From contig JANAVB010015600.1 of the NCBI GenBank assembly GCA_029216955.1, positions 32,433,587 to 32,497,586 of the forward strand: a stretch of 64,000 nt of DNA, in the 5' to 3' direction. The first letter of the stretch is position 1. Each line of letters starts with the position of its first letter. This DNA is from Iris pallida. Lineage: Eukaryota; Streptophyta; Magnoliopsida; Asparagales; Iridaceae. Below, in pieces: positions 31,641 to 42,046 of the stretch. The notes beneath the pieces are model-generated. The model was not told where the DNA came from. It made no database searches and saw only the letters and a list, made by a program, of their open reading frames with translations. Position numbers and translations under genes: made by a program.

Positions 31641-31839
31641 ACGTGTAGGCAACTCTAGAGGGGGTGAAAGAGTTTGTGTCGATACTCACCAAATAAAAAT
31701 TAACTCTATATCACCTCCACTAAACAACAATCAAGATAGTAAATAAATCAGAGAGAAATATGAAAGTAAATAAAGATCAGAAGAGCATTCGCAGACACAG
31801 CAGTTTTAACATGGTTTTTCTCGTGGAGGACTAGTCCTC
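31641..31839 (-). other. Probable copia leader flanking CACTA-1
   Basis: On the minus strand this reads as a leader with TTTCACCCCCTCTAGAGTTGCC, a wording I associate with leaders of plant copia elements. The copia frame at 2357-2800 is on the same strand just across CACTA-1 and begins after GAGAGTTGATCCTTGTT. The two flanks may thus be one copia leader split by CACTA-1. No exact junction or duplication was found. Confidence 0.35.
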
Positions 31840-32090
31840 CACTACCAAAATAAGTCAAATCAGCGACGAAATTAGCGACGTTTAAAAAAGATGTCGCCAA
31901 TATTTTATAAATTAGCGACGTCCTCAAAAGACATCGCAAAACGATACTATTTGCGACATCCAACGACGTATACCGACTAGCTTTAATTTCATAAAAGATA
32001 ACGTTGCAGAATTGTCCGTAAATGTCGCTATATTTTTTATAATAGCGACGTTTAGCGACGTTTCTATTTGTCGTCGCTAAGTTCTTAATA
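31840..32090 (+). repeat. CACTA-2 left subterminal repeats
   Basis: AGCGACGTTT, GACGTC and TGTCGCTA words alternate in both orientations at about 20-50 bp spacing. Unlike CACTA-1, the core is GACGT rather than GACGGAT. Confidence 0.75.
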
Positions 32091-33390
32091 TAGGGCTTTG
32101 GGTTTTCTTTTCCCTCCACTCAATCGAGCCCCAAATTTTTGAACCCCCCTCTCCCTCCCCGATCTCCAGTCCCCCTCCACCTACAGCCCGGCGGCGTGAC
32201 CCCCTCCCCCTCCGTAGACGCTCCTTCCCCTCCCCTCCGCCTCTGCCTTCGCCTCTGGTTCTCCTCTCCTCCGGCGACCCCCTCTCCTTTCCGATCTCCA
32301 GCCCCCCTCCGTCTACAGCCCAACGCCGTGACCCCCCTCCCCTCCGCAGGTGCTCCTTCCCCTCTCCTCTGCCTCTGCCTTCGCCTCTGGTTCTCCCCCT
32401 CTGGTTACCCCCCTCCCGATCAAACCCTTCGGTCTCGGTAAACCCTAACCCCCACTCTTGTAGTATAGTTGTATGAAGTGACAGTGAATGAAAGTTCAGT
32501 TTCTATTTGAATTAAGTGACAGTGAATGAGAAGGAAAATAGGACAATAGCATGAAGGGGGGCTGTTTGGCTCTGATTATTCCTTCTCTCTTCTAAAAATT
32601 GTTACTGTTTTAAATCAATGTGGTATATCTTCCTGTGTGCACCACTGTTTGAGTGTCTTGAGTAAGTAGAGGGTACCATGTTGTGAGTGTGGTGCTCATG
32701 AATGAACTGTCATTTATAGTGTACATGGGTAAAATGAGTGAATTTGTGAGTTATTCTAGTGAAAGTGAACTGTCACTTGACAGTGCATATGTGTTAAGTG
32801 TCTTGAGTGTCATGTGTTGAGAGTATTTTAGTGTGCCTATAGGCCATTCGTGAATGTATCTGTATTCATGAGTGTCTACCTAGGACAGTTAACAGTGAGA
32901 TGTGTGAGTGTGCCTACTTGCACTAGTGAGAGGGGTTCCTGTCTGTGTTGGATATGTCGGAGCAGTAGGTGTATTTGGGCAGGCATTTGCCTTTGGCAGC
33001 ATAGGAAGAGTTGTTATCTGATGTTGGTAGCAACAGATAGGATATAAGTTGGGTGATTTAAGTTATAGATTACCTATGTATGAGTAGTGTTAATGTGTGT
33101 ACAGGAGATGTGGGTTAAGGAAAATGAGTGTGTGCATACATGGTCGATTTAGGGATGTATCAGTGAGCTACATAGATGTTAGGGTGTTGTCATAGGAGAG
33201 TGAGTTCCTGTCAATAGAGGCTTGTGTGTGTGACTCAAGAGTGGAGGGAATGAGTGAGATATGTGTCAGTGAGAAGTGATCGTCTGAGATATCCTATGTT
33301 AGTGTCAGTGTCCTTATCATGTCTGTGGGTGTCCTAAGTGGCAGGTTATAGTGAGAGGGATGTGAGGGTGAATAGTGAGTATATGTGTCT

Positions 33391-33462
<72 letters not shown>

Positions 33463-33990
33463 AGGGCATATGAGATAGGGAGAGAAATCTGTCCTGGTGA
33501 CAGCAGGAAGTTATTGTGTGTATGTGTCTGTGTGAGTGAGTGTTGGATATTGGTAGAGAGTGTAGGCTTGTGGGTCAGGTAGGGGAGTTACTTCCCTGGT
33601 TACAAGGGGATTAAAACCCCTAATTTGCACAAGTAGTTGGGAGGCCACTGTTGGCATTGGTGTTGTGCAAGGGCCTTGTGCCATGCAGGTAGGGGCACCT
33701 ACCTATGCAGGTGCATGAGAGAGCAGGGGGCTTTGGGGTGTGTAGGCCAACAGCAGTAACAATGGCAACAGGGGCATGTGAGCCTGTGTACTGGTTTGTC
33801 CATTACCATTCTGTGCATCATGCACAACTATGCACCGATCAGATACGAGTGGCTATGATATATTTATTTGGTTTTTGTTAAATGGTTATCATCAGAGCAT
33901 TACTAATTATGTCTTACCCGAGTGTAGTCAGAAGAATGCAAATCCTGTGAGTCAGTGTCAACCAGTATGTGTGCCTGACCTGGATACTTA
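32091..33990 (+). other. CACTA-2 leader and long intron-like region
   Basis: A C-rich block (32130-32450) contains two diverged copies of a CCTCTGCCTTCGCCTCTGGTT segment (near 32237 and 32367). From 32460 to 33990 the strand is GT-rich (GTGTGAGTG words) with no coding signal except a short frame near 33935-34000 that runs into the 455-bp family. A TA microsatellite is at 33394-33462. Confidence 0.5.
33394..33462. repeat. (TA)n microsatellite
   Basis: About 69 bp of TA with a few interruptions (ATAGATATATATTATA). Confidence 0.95.
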
Positions 33991-33994
33991 TCCA

Positions 33995-34640
33995 GTGATG
34001 AAGTTGACTGTCCTCCGACCCCCATCCCGGCAATGATGATACGACAACATATCACTACATCTTTTAGTAGTAGATAAGGTCTTAGTATTACATTTTGTGG
34101 GTTCATCTTATTGATTCTGTTACATCCTTCAGATACTAGATTCGAAAGAACATATACTACACCATATGTACAGAACATAGAGATTCACACTAATATATGC
34201 TAGAATAATTTTGGATTGTGTTCTGAGCCATTCGTCCCACACTTGGCAATTAAGCATGTGAAATATATCGTTGAAGAATATAAAACTTGTGGTCGTTACT
34301 GCAGAAAGTGCAGACCGACATGAACTGACACAACAATATAGCCGTAGATAAAGTTGACTGTCCTCCGACCCCATCCCTCGGTAATGATGATACGACAACA
34401 TATCACTACATCTTTTAGTAGTAGATAAGGTCTTAGTATTATTTTGTGGGTTCATCTTATGATATGTTACATCCTTCAATACTATATTCGATAAGAACAT
34501 ATACTACACCATATGTACAGAACATAGATGATTCACACTAATATATGCTAGAATAAATTTGGATTGTGTTCTGAGCCATTCGTCCCCACACTTGGCAATT
34601 AAGCATGTGAAATATATCGTTGAAGAATATAAAACTTGTG
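33995..34640 (+). repeat. Two copies of the CACTA 455-bp repeat family, shortened
   Basis: GTTGACTGTCCTCCGACC, GCAATGATGATACGACAACA and CATATGTACAGAACATAGA recur in two units about 345 bp apart. They match the family at 4560-7390 in CACTA-1, tying the two CACTA elements together. Each unit ends with AAACTTGTGGTCGTTACTG. Confidence 0.7.
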
Positions 34641-34977
34641 GTCGTTACTGTAGAAAGTGCAGACCGACATGAACTGACGCACGAAAAGGAGGGGATCAAA
34701 GCTGTAACAAGTAAAGTTGTGTTTTGGATGTTCTACTCTTGTAAGCTCTTTGTTCACAAAGCAAGATATAATGAATACAGAACAAGAACGAGTTTATAAC
34801 TCTTGTAAGCTCTATACTTGAGTCACGAACTCGATACATGTTCTGTATTCTTTGATTATAGCTTTTTTATGAACAAAGAGTTTACAAGAGTTTTTCCAAA
34901 GCACAACTTTACTTGTTCCAGCTTTGAGCCCCTCATTTTCGTGCGTCAGTTCACGTCGGTCTTCACTTTCTGCAGTA
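34637..34977. repeat. Foldback in CACTA-2, arms about 165 bp
   Basis: The left arm (GAACTGACGCACGAAAAGG, CAAGTAAAGTTGTGTTTTGG, CTCTTGTAAGCTCTTTGTTC) is matched in reverse by the right arm (GAACAAAGAGTTTACAAGAG, ACAACTTTACTTGTTCCAGC, CATTTTCGTGCGTCAGTTCA). Little or no spacer separates them near 34812. The minus strand of the right arm is open and reads ELTHENEGLKAGTSKVVLW, which may be coding in origin. Confidence 0.8.
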
Positions 34978-34989
34978 ATTATCTTAAAA

Positions 34990-35277
34990 TGGATATGAAT
35001 TATAATCTGCAAACCGTTTGTGGATGTACAATCGTCATCCTGATGAATTACTTTCTGTGTCAATCTTTGCAGAATTATCTTAAAATAGATATGAATTACT
35101 ATCTGCAGAACCGTTTGTAGATGTACAATCGTCATCCTTATGACATGTGCGGTGTGCGGGATGAATTTATACAGGATTTGCAACAGTTTCCTGCTTTGCC
35201 AAGACGTTCCCTCAGTACATGGATCCTACAAAAATTAAGTGTCCATGTGTAAGATGTCGCAACTTGAAATATCTATG
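34990..35277 (+). pseudogene. CACTA transposase-associated domain, N-terminal, truncated
   Basis: Frames in this stretch give NRL-stop-MYNRHPYDMCGV, then RDEFIQDLQQFP and, after a one-base shift near 35200, KIKCPCVRCRN at about 35234-35263. A short basic/aromatic start followed by CPCxxC is the signature of the domain found at the N-terminus of plant En/Spm (TNPD-type) transposases. A partial duplicate at 35000-35050 reads NRLWMYNRHPDEL and keeps the Trp, where the second copy has TAG at 35118-35120. The gene is cut at 35277 by E4. TNPD is the protein expected to cut the element ends; this remnant cannot act. Confidence 0.75.
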
Positions 35278-36819
35278 TGTAAAGATCCATAACTAGAAAT
35301 ATACTCATGTCATATCACAAAAACTAAGATAAGACAAGAAATAATAACAATATCACTAGAAAACTAGAATCTACAATGATCATAATACAGAAAAAAAGAA
35401 GGAACAACAAAACTAACTAGGATAACTACCAGGCAACTCACATAGAAGAATAGTGAGATCCACCTCAGCTAGCAACATCAGAAGTCCAATACTGAGGGCA
35501 CAACTACCTAAAATTTTGTCAATATATCCAGTCAGGATGGAACGAGTACATACATCTCATAACAGATCTCAAGATAGAATAAAAGCCATAAGACTATAAA
35601 TAGAGCATATCAATAAAATTATGGAGTGTACATGTATGTATGATGGCATGGTAAGCTGTAGAGCTAGAGCTAGAACAGGAAAAAGTAGAACTGATCATGG
35701 TATGTACAAATCAGGGTAAGCATCTATCCAATGTGTGATAGTAGTTTCAACTTGTGATCGGCTTGGGCACCTGTAAGTAACTGGCCTGGCTAGTCATAAG
35801 TGCGGTATATGACTAACACTGTTCGGAATACGGGATAATTTGATCACAGGCAAACGCTACTACTCTCCCACCCCCAACTGGTCGAATGGATCCAAACAGG
35901 ACACGTCACTGCACGAGATTCTATGAGAAGGAGCAAGTCTCTCTAGAATCGGTGACCATATTGTGCAAGAGCTACAAGGGAGCTTGCACAATATATCCCA
36001 AGCTAACACGGAGTAACATCTCTCGTCAAGATCCAGGAATACCAATCCGTGAGAACCATGTGTCAGGAATAAGCATATCTACACTAAGTACATGAATCAT
36101 AACAGTTATCGTAAATAGAAAAAGTTATCAGAGAATGTACTCACCGGTGATGTGATGGATAAGTCGATTGAGTCCAAGAACAGTGCCTCGAGGACCTATA
36201 GATGGAATACTGTATCAATATAAGGGTTTGGAAGTAAAATCAAGTCATACTAAGTCAAACTAGGTCGAAGCAAGTCAAGGGTTGACTTACAGTTGACTTT
36301 TGGTCAACTGGTCAACTCTGGTCAACCTAGGTCAACTCTAGGTCAAACTTGACTAACGTTGACTAACAGTTGACTTTGGGTCAACTGGTCAACTTCGGTC
36401 CAGTTCTAGTCAATTTAGGCTACGGTTGACTTCCGGTGAACTTTTGGTCAAAATAGTCAACAGTGGTCAACCAAGGTCAAAACTAGTCTAGCCTAGGTCA
36501 ATGTTGACTCTACTTCGACGTTCAGTCAAAGCAGAACTATGGTCAAACATGGTCAAAGCTACTCTATAAACATGTACAGGGTCAACACATTCAATTGCAG
36601 TGGTTGTGAAATCACTGGAATCGATGATCTCAAAATACCACAAAAGGAGAAAGATTATAATAAATGGTAAAATCTACAGTATTTCGGATGGTGAAACAAC
36701 CATTACCAACGTGTCCAGATGGTCGAAATAGCTAAATAGCCTGTCCATAAGTCAATTTGGGACACAGGGGCAAAAAGGTATTTTCGGATCAAAATGGTAT
36801 CCGTGTCGGACCCACTTTG
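35278..36819 (-). repeat. E4 3' LTR, first part
   Basis: Matches 50929-52492 from TGTAAAGATCC onward. The last five bases, CTTTG at 36815-36819, are one copy of the E3 target duplication. It contains the GTCAA/TTGAC cluster at 36240-36580. Confidence 0.88.
36240..36580. promoter_or_regulatory. Dense TTGAC/GTCAA (W-box core) cluster in E4 LTR
   Basis: About 26 TTGAC or GTCAA words within 340 bp, in both orientations, often as GGTCAACT or GTTGACTT. The same cluster is kept in the other LTR (51900-52255). TTGAC is the core bound by plant WRKY factors; whether it acts so here is unknown. Confidence 0.6.
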
Positions 36820-37460
36820 TGTAAAACCCCTAAATTTTACTATTTTTTTTAATTTTATTTTGTACCGATTTGAAATTTTGTATTGTACGTCGCGTAGTCG
36901 TATTTTACGTCGCGCACGAAAATTTATTTTTCGTAGTTGTTGCGTCGAGTGCAAATGGCGAGCATACATATTGAAGAAAAATAATTTTTTTCTATTTTAT
37001 TATACTTTCAAAAATTATATAGAATTATTATTCTTGCCAAGAAAAGTCTATTGTTTTTAGCAGTTATTAATAATAAAATTCTTCGTGCAAAAATATTTAT
37101 GTCATAAATATTATTTATTTTAAATAATAATGTATTTTCAAAATTATTTAATATTAATATTTATTATTCAAAAAGATTTATTATTCAAAAAGATTTATTA
37201 TTTTCGAAATTAATATTATAATATTTTTGGAAAACATATTTTTGAAATATTTGTGACTATAAATTTTTATTTGATTCCATGGATACATTTAAATAGTAAA
37301 CTATCCATATTTTAAATTGATTTGATTTTAAACTAAAAGTATTTAATTTGATATTAATTAGATTTGGATTTGATTTGATTGCTTTTAAACTAAATATGGG
37401 AATGTCCAAATTGGGTTTAATCTATTCCAAATCCTATCCAAAGTGGGAATTCCCACATCC

Positions 37461-37470
37461 TATAAATATA
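37461..37470 (+). promoter_or_regulatory. TATA box of E3 5' LTR
   Basis: CACATCCTATAAATATAGGCAGG, a strong plant TATA context followed after about 30-60 bp by CA-rich leader sequence. The copy in the 3' LTR is at 42687-42696. Confidence 0.75.
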
Positions 37471-38700
37471 GGCAGGTACTCCTCCACATTATTCATCTTC
37501 CATGAATTCCTCCAAATAAATTCCATAGCCAATCAAGTGCCTCGTGTCCGTGTCCGTGTTCAACGTCCCAATTTCTTATTCCATCCATTACATATACACT
37601 TATTTTCCGTGTCGACAGACCCGACACAATCAAATATCCAAATCCCAAATCCTAAACTCTAAACTCCGTCCCGGCTCGCGTCCACCACCCGGACTCCTGA
37701 AACCCCGCCATGCCCGGTCTCCTCCTTCCTTTCACTAGAACACCACCCCTGTTCACCATCACACCCTTAGCCTAGACCGCCAGCCCATCGCCGTCGCTAC
37801 CAAACCACTAGTCACCACCGCCACAGCCAAACACCAGCCACCCCGACATCACCACACCGTCAACAACAACCCCCACCGCGTCCGCCATCACCCGACTTCA
37901 CCAAACCACCAAGGACCACCACCACGGTCGCCCCAAAATCCGGCCAGCCACCCTGGTCACTCCTCTGAACACCAGAAGCACCTACACCACCACCGCAACC
38001 ACCACCATCGTCATCCCGACATCCCTCCGGTGGCCGAGCGCCACCGCCGACTTCACCCAACCCCATCCCGACCATCCGACCTCCACCACCCAGAGCCGCG
38101 TCGACCACTGCGGTCGTCTCCGGCGCGCCCAAAAAGAAAAAAAGAAGCAAAAAAAAAAAAAAAAAACACCCACCGCTTACCACCCTGTGATCGGCGAGCT
38201 CCGCCGCACCGATATGCCCGGCGCCACCACGTGTGCGCCGATCCAGCACCGACCGACCTGTTTCCGCCGAGCCCTGGCGTTCGCCACCACCGCTGCACCA
38301 CCGCCGCTCTTCCTGTGGACGAGCGGGCACCACCACTCGGCTCCCGTCCACCGGCTTCAGCGACGGAGTGCCGCGCCGCCGTTCCCGTAGTCGAAGCCCC
38401 CCTTTCCCAGGCACCGCCTCCACCCTTAAGCGACCGCGACCCCTCGATCTCCACGTCCTCCGTTGCCGGATCGCCTGCTCCGTCGACCCTCCGCTCCACC
38501 CGATTCCCTCCGCCCACGACCCAGCTCGCCCTTCCTCCGTCGGAGCTCCGCCGACGCCGGACTCCCTCTCCTCCTCCCCGCTTCTCGATCTCTCTCTCTT
38601 CCCCGATTCTTTCTCTCTACATCTCTCTGTTTACACAAAAGAAAACCTATTCCCCTTTTACTAAGGAGGAGCAGCATCTGTGCTGCTGCTTAAAAGCAAT

Positions 38701-38706
38701 GTGAGT
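38701..38706 (+). other. Possible 5' splice site in E3 LTR leader
   Basis: AAAGCAATGTGAGTTTTTTT marks a sharp change from C-rich exon-like to AT-rich intron-like sequence. The preceding GCAGCATCTGTGCTGCTGC can form a small hairpin. The same junction is at about 43920 in the other LTR. Confidence 0.4.
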
Positions 38707-40964
38707 TTTTTTATTTTTTATTTTTATTTTATCTTTTATTTTTTTATTATTTTTATTTAGTTTTATTTTTTGTTTTATTACTGTTGTTTATTATTGTATT
38801 GTTTGTTAGTTCTGGATGTTTCTATTTTTATTATTATTATTATTATTATTAGTACGTTATTAGTTGTTCTCAGAATATTTTGTAAGTACAGTATTATATA
38901 ATATTATTATTATTATTATTATTATCTTATATTTTTTATGATTATTGTTGTTTTTACTTGCAAAACTATCTATTTGCTAAATAATATTATTTATAAAAGT
39001 TTTAGGAAAATATTATTTTCTAACTAAAAGGAAACAACTATTGTGATTTTAAGTTTGTATTTATATCAATATTTTGATCCATAAAATAGAGTTTCCACTA
39101 ACAAATATTTTCTAAAATATTGTTAAATTATTTTGTATTGTTATGTCTTTTAGTTGAAAAACTATATTTGACAGAAACTAGTTTTAGCCTAAATTGCTTC
39201 ATATATTTTCAAGTAATTTTGTAATATTTTGGAATAAAGGAAACACATAGCTTTATTTACAATTGATTTCCAAATATAGTTTTCGAATATTTTAAGTAAT
39301 TTTCTAATATAGTTATTAAATTTTAACTGCGTAGAGTTTTTCAATATATAATTTCTAGAATAAATATAGATATTTATCTATATCAAATCTATTTGTAGAT
39401 CAAATCTTGTCTATGACCAATCCCATCTGACCAATCCCATCGTACCTATTCCCTCACCAATTCTAGACTACCCTATATCGACCTTAACTATTCTGACTAT
39501 TCTAAACCCAATGGTACTGTCCGTGCCTTCAACAGAGGTTCCCTTGTGTAGTTGTTACACCAAGTTACAGATCGTGCCACCTTGATCATCGCAGCACACC
39601 AGGCGTCCTACCAGGCAAGACACCTTGCCATTTGCTGTTGAATTATTTTAGCTCATATTTCATGCATGTTCATTATTTTTTTATGTAAAAAACTGTGATA
39701 CATAGCATAACTGTTAGAATTTACTGTTCAGTTTCCTGCTGTGTATTATTTTTCTTAGAAATTAAACCTAGATTTAATGGTCCACCTTGTGTGTTGCATT
39801 CATTGGCCTTGACACGTTGTAAAAAAAGTTGTGTGTCGCATGTAGAACAGGAAGTGCGTGATTGGCTGGCCACCAGTACGTACAAGCCGTGCGATAGGAA
39901 TAACCGCTAATAGAGGTTGCATGCTAGTTTGACTTAGCGTTATAGTGGTTTGTGTTGTGGATGCAACACAGTAGGCATTGGGTGGGGAGGACAATTCCTT
40001 AGCGTATGGGCTTCGATGCACTTCCCTTGTGACCCGGACTCTCCGCTGGAGATACGGGGTTGATGACCCATGATTACTGACGGTCACTGACGATTCTGCG
40101 GAACGTCATGCTCTTCCTGCTGGGGCCTCTGGTGTCCAAGGGGGACTACGCCGATCCTATTTAGCCAGGGCCCATGCGTAGGAAGGATTGTTCTTAACAA
40201 TATTTCACTTAGAATGGTAGGCTACCCTATCCGTTAGGTACGAGTACTTTTGGTTTGGGTACTTGTATCTGACCGTGGCTTGGAACAATAACTTGTCGCG
40301 AATTAGTTCGTCACATCTTGTCCTTGTTTGGTTGTAGGTGTGACTTACTACTTCGATGAGAAGGTATTGAACCTTGTTGGGGTCCGATACCATATTGGAT
40401 TCTTAGCATGGAAAGATACGTCGCCGTGAATTAGTTTACCATCTCCTGTCCTTGTTTGGTTGGGGGGATGGTACGCTCGTTCAGTAGGTGCGTATTGGAC
40501 CATTATAAATTCGATTTACTTATTATTGAGCAATATTTATTCAGTTTATATGGTATTATTATGTGTCTTGTTACGTCCCTCTGAGGACCTGGTTGTCTTG
40601 CCAGGTGTGCTATTGTCTTTCGCAGGTGCTTTAGCTCTAGCCGTGTTTACCGCTATTTCTTCGAGGATGATTGTACTTGGATCGTCTTCACTTCGCTCGC
40701 CACTCATTTCATTTTCTATGTACTTTTCCTTTTTTGTTGTTGGTAGGGATTTGTCTCCGCCCAACCTATTGTATCAAGACAAATTTATTCTCATTATATG
40801 ATCTTTTATTCATTTATTCTGTGTGGGAGATTAGTTATGGTTCTACTGCATTTTACAGCTTATGTATTTGTACGAGGCTTCCATATATTGGAGTATACTT
40901 CGTATGAATACAGCTGGCATGTCTACGTTCCTAGTCCTACGTATTTTGGGACTGGGGCGTTACA

Positions 40965-42046
40965 TGTTTTTGTGGTGGCCCATGCAGGTCAAGATAAATT
41001 GTTTGGTTACTTTACCGTACCAAGCAAGCCTGCGTATAGGATTAGAAGTCTAAGATCTCATCCACATACTTGACCACTTTCTTCAATCTACCGTTTGACT
41101 CATCGATTGCATCTTGCTTGATTCCTTCTATCATTATCCTTCCTTCGTGCTTTCTAGAGGTTGACCCTATTAGTTAGCTGTCCCAACACCATTAGTTTAA
41201 ATTAAGATGGGTAGAATACCTTATGAACTAGCAACCCTTTGACCTAGTGACCTATATTAGCAAGCTTATTTAGATCCTAGAATCTAGAGAACCTAAACCG
41301 TCTAGCCAACCAAGGACTTGGACAAGAAGACTATAGGACGACTGTATGACTTATAATCAATCACCTTCTTTAAATCTTAATCTCTCGTGCCTAGGTATTT
41401 ACCATTTGACTAATGATGCTAATGTAGCCTAGTTTTTGCAAGCTTATTCCTTATCGAGCTTGTCCAAGACATATGTTAATTGGGTCGCTCCCACTAACGT
41501 ATTGTCTACTCAGAACCGGTGCATAATGGTCTGATCAACCAAGTGCATTTTGGTTCGCTTTTGTTTATTATTCTGCGTGGATGGACCATAATTAAACTTG
41601 GCCTTTAGAATTCCATCCGCGACTGCCTTGACAATTCTTTGAAATTATTCGAACGTCTTTGAATCACGTATTCGTATTTGATAACGCCTCCTTCGAACTC
41701 TATATTGCTTTCGTCTTCACCTATTTTAGGAGGACGAAAGCATTATACTAAACTTCCTCTAACCTTCCCATCGACTATGACCATTCTCACTCGATATTGC
41801 TATATCTTTATCCTAAACTACTCGACCCTATCAAGACCCTCAATTCGCTTAATTTAAGTGAATCTATTTCATTCTCGTGACCTCATTCATTACCCTTGAC
41901 CATACCGTTTTATTTTCTATGATCTAGATCATGATTTCTTACAGCATAATTTGTTATAATTATTTCCCATCGATACTCCCTTGTGTCTTCTCACCCCCCT
42001 GCGAATTCTTAATTTCGAGGACGAAATTCTTTTAAGTTGGGTAGGA
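40965..42046 (+). other. E3 interior remnant
   Basis: 1082 bp of CT-rich, non-coding sequence. No priming site follows the 5' LTR. The right edge carries AATTTCGAGGACGAAATTC and GGGTAGGA before the LTR, the polypurine-side signal of Tekay-like elements. Confidence 0.75.

Larger units (their letters stand above)
31840..35277 (+). mobile_element. CACTA-2, 5' part
   Basis: Terminus CACTACCAAAATAAGTCAAA at 31840, subterminal repeats with GCGACGTTT and GACGTC words, a CT-rich leader, intron-like sequence, copies of the 455-bp family, a foldback and a transposase-associated domain cut at 35277 by the E4 LTR. The left terminus and subterminal wording closely match 54772-55050, so CACTA-2 and CACTA-3 are one subfamily. 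The rest of the transposase is not found after E4 (54753-54771 holds only 19 bp before another CACTA end). Confidence 0.75.
36820..40964 (+). repeat. E3 5' LTR
   Basis: AT-rich start, TATA box at 37461, C-rich transcribed leader (37650-38640), GTGAGT at 38701, AT-rich intron-like part with ATT runs (38835-38930), and a 3' segment like that of 500-1915. Several overlapping open frames on both strands at 37860-38700 arise from the C-rich leader. The same frames in the other LTR are shifted by indels, so I do not call them genes. Confidence 0.93.

Noticed and set aside
37860..38704. Overlapping Pro/Arg/Ser-rich open frames of up to 224 codons on both strands (and at 43123-44069)
   Set aside because: They lie in the C-rich leader of the E3 LTRs. 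The same stretch is open in several frames at once, and the frames are not kept between the two LTRs.
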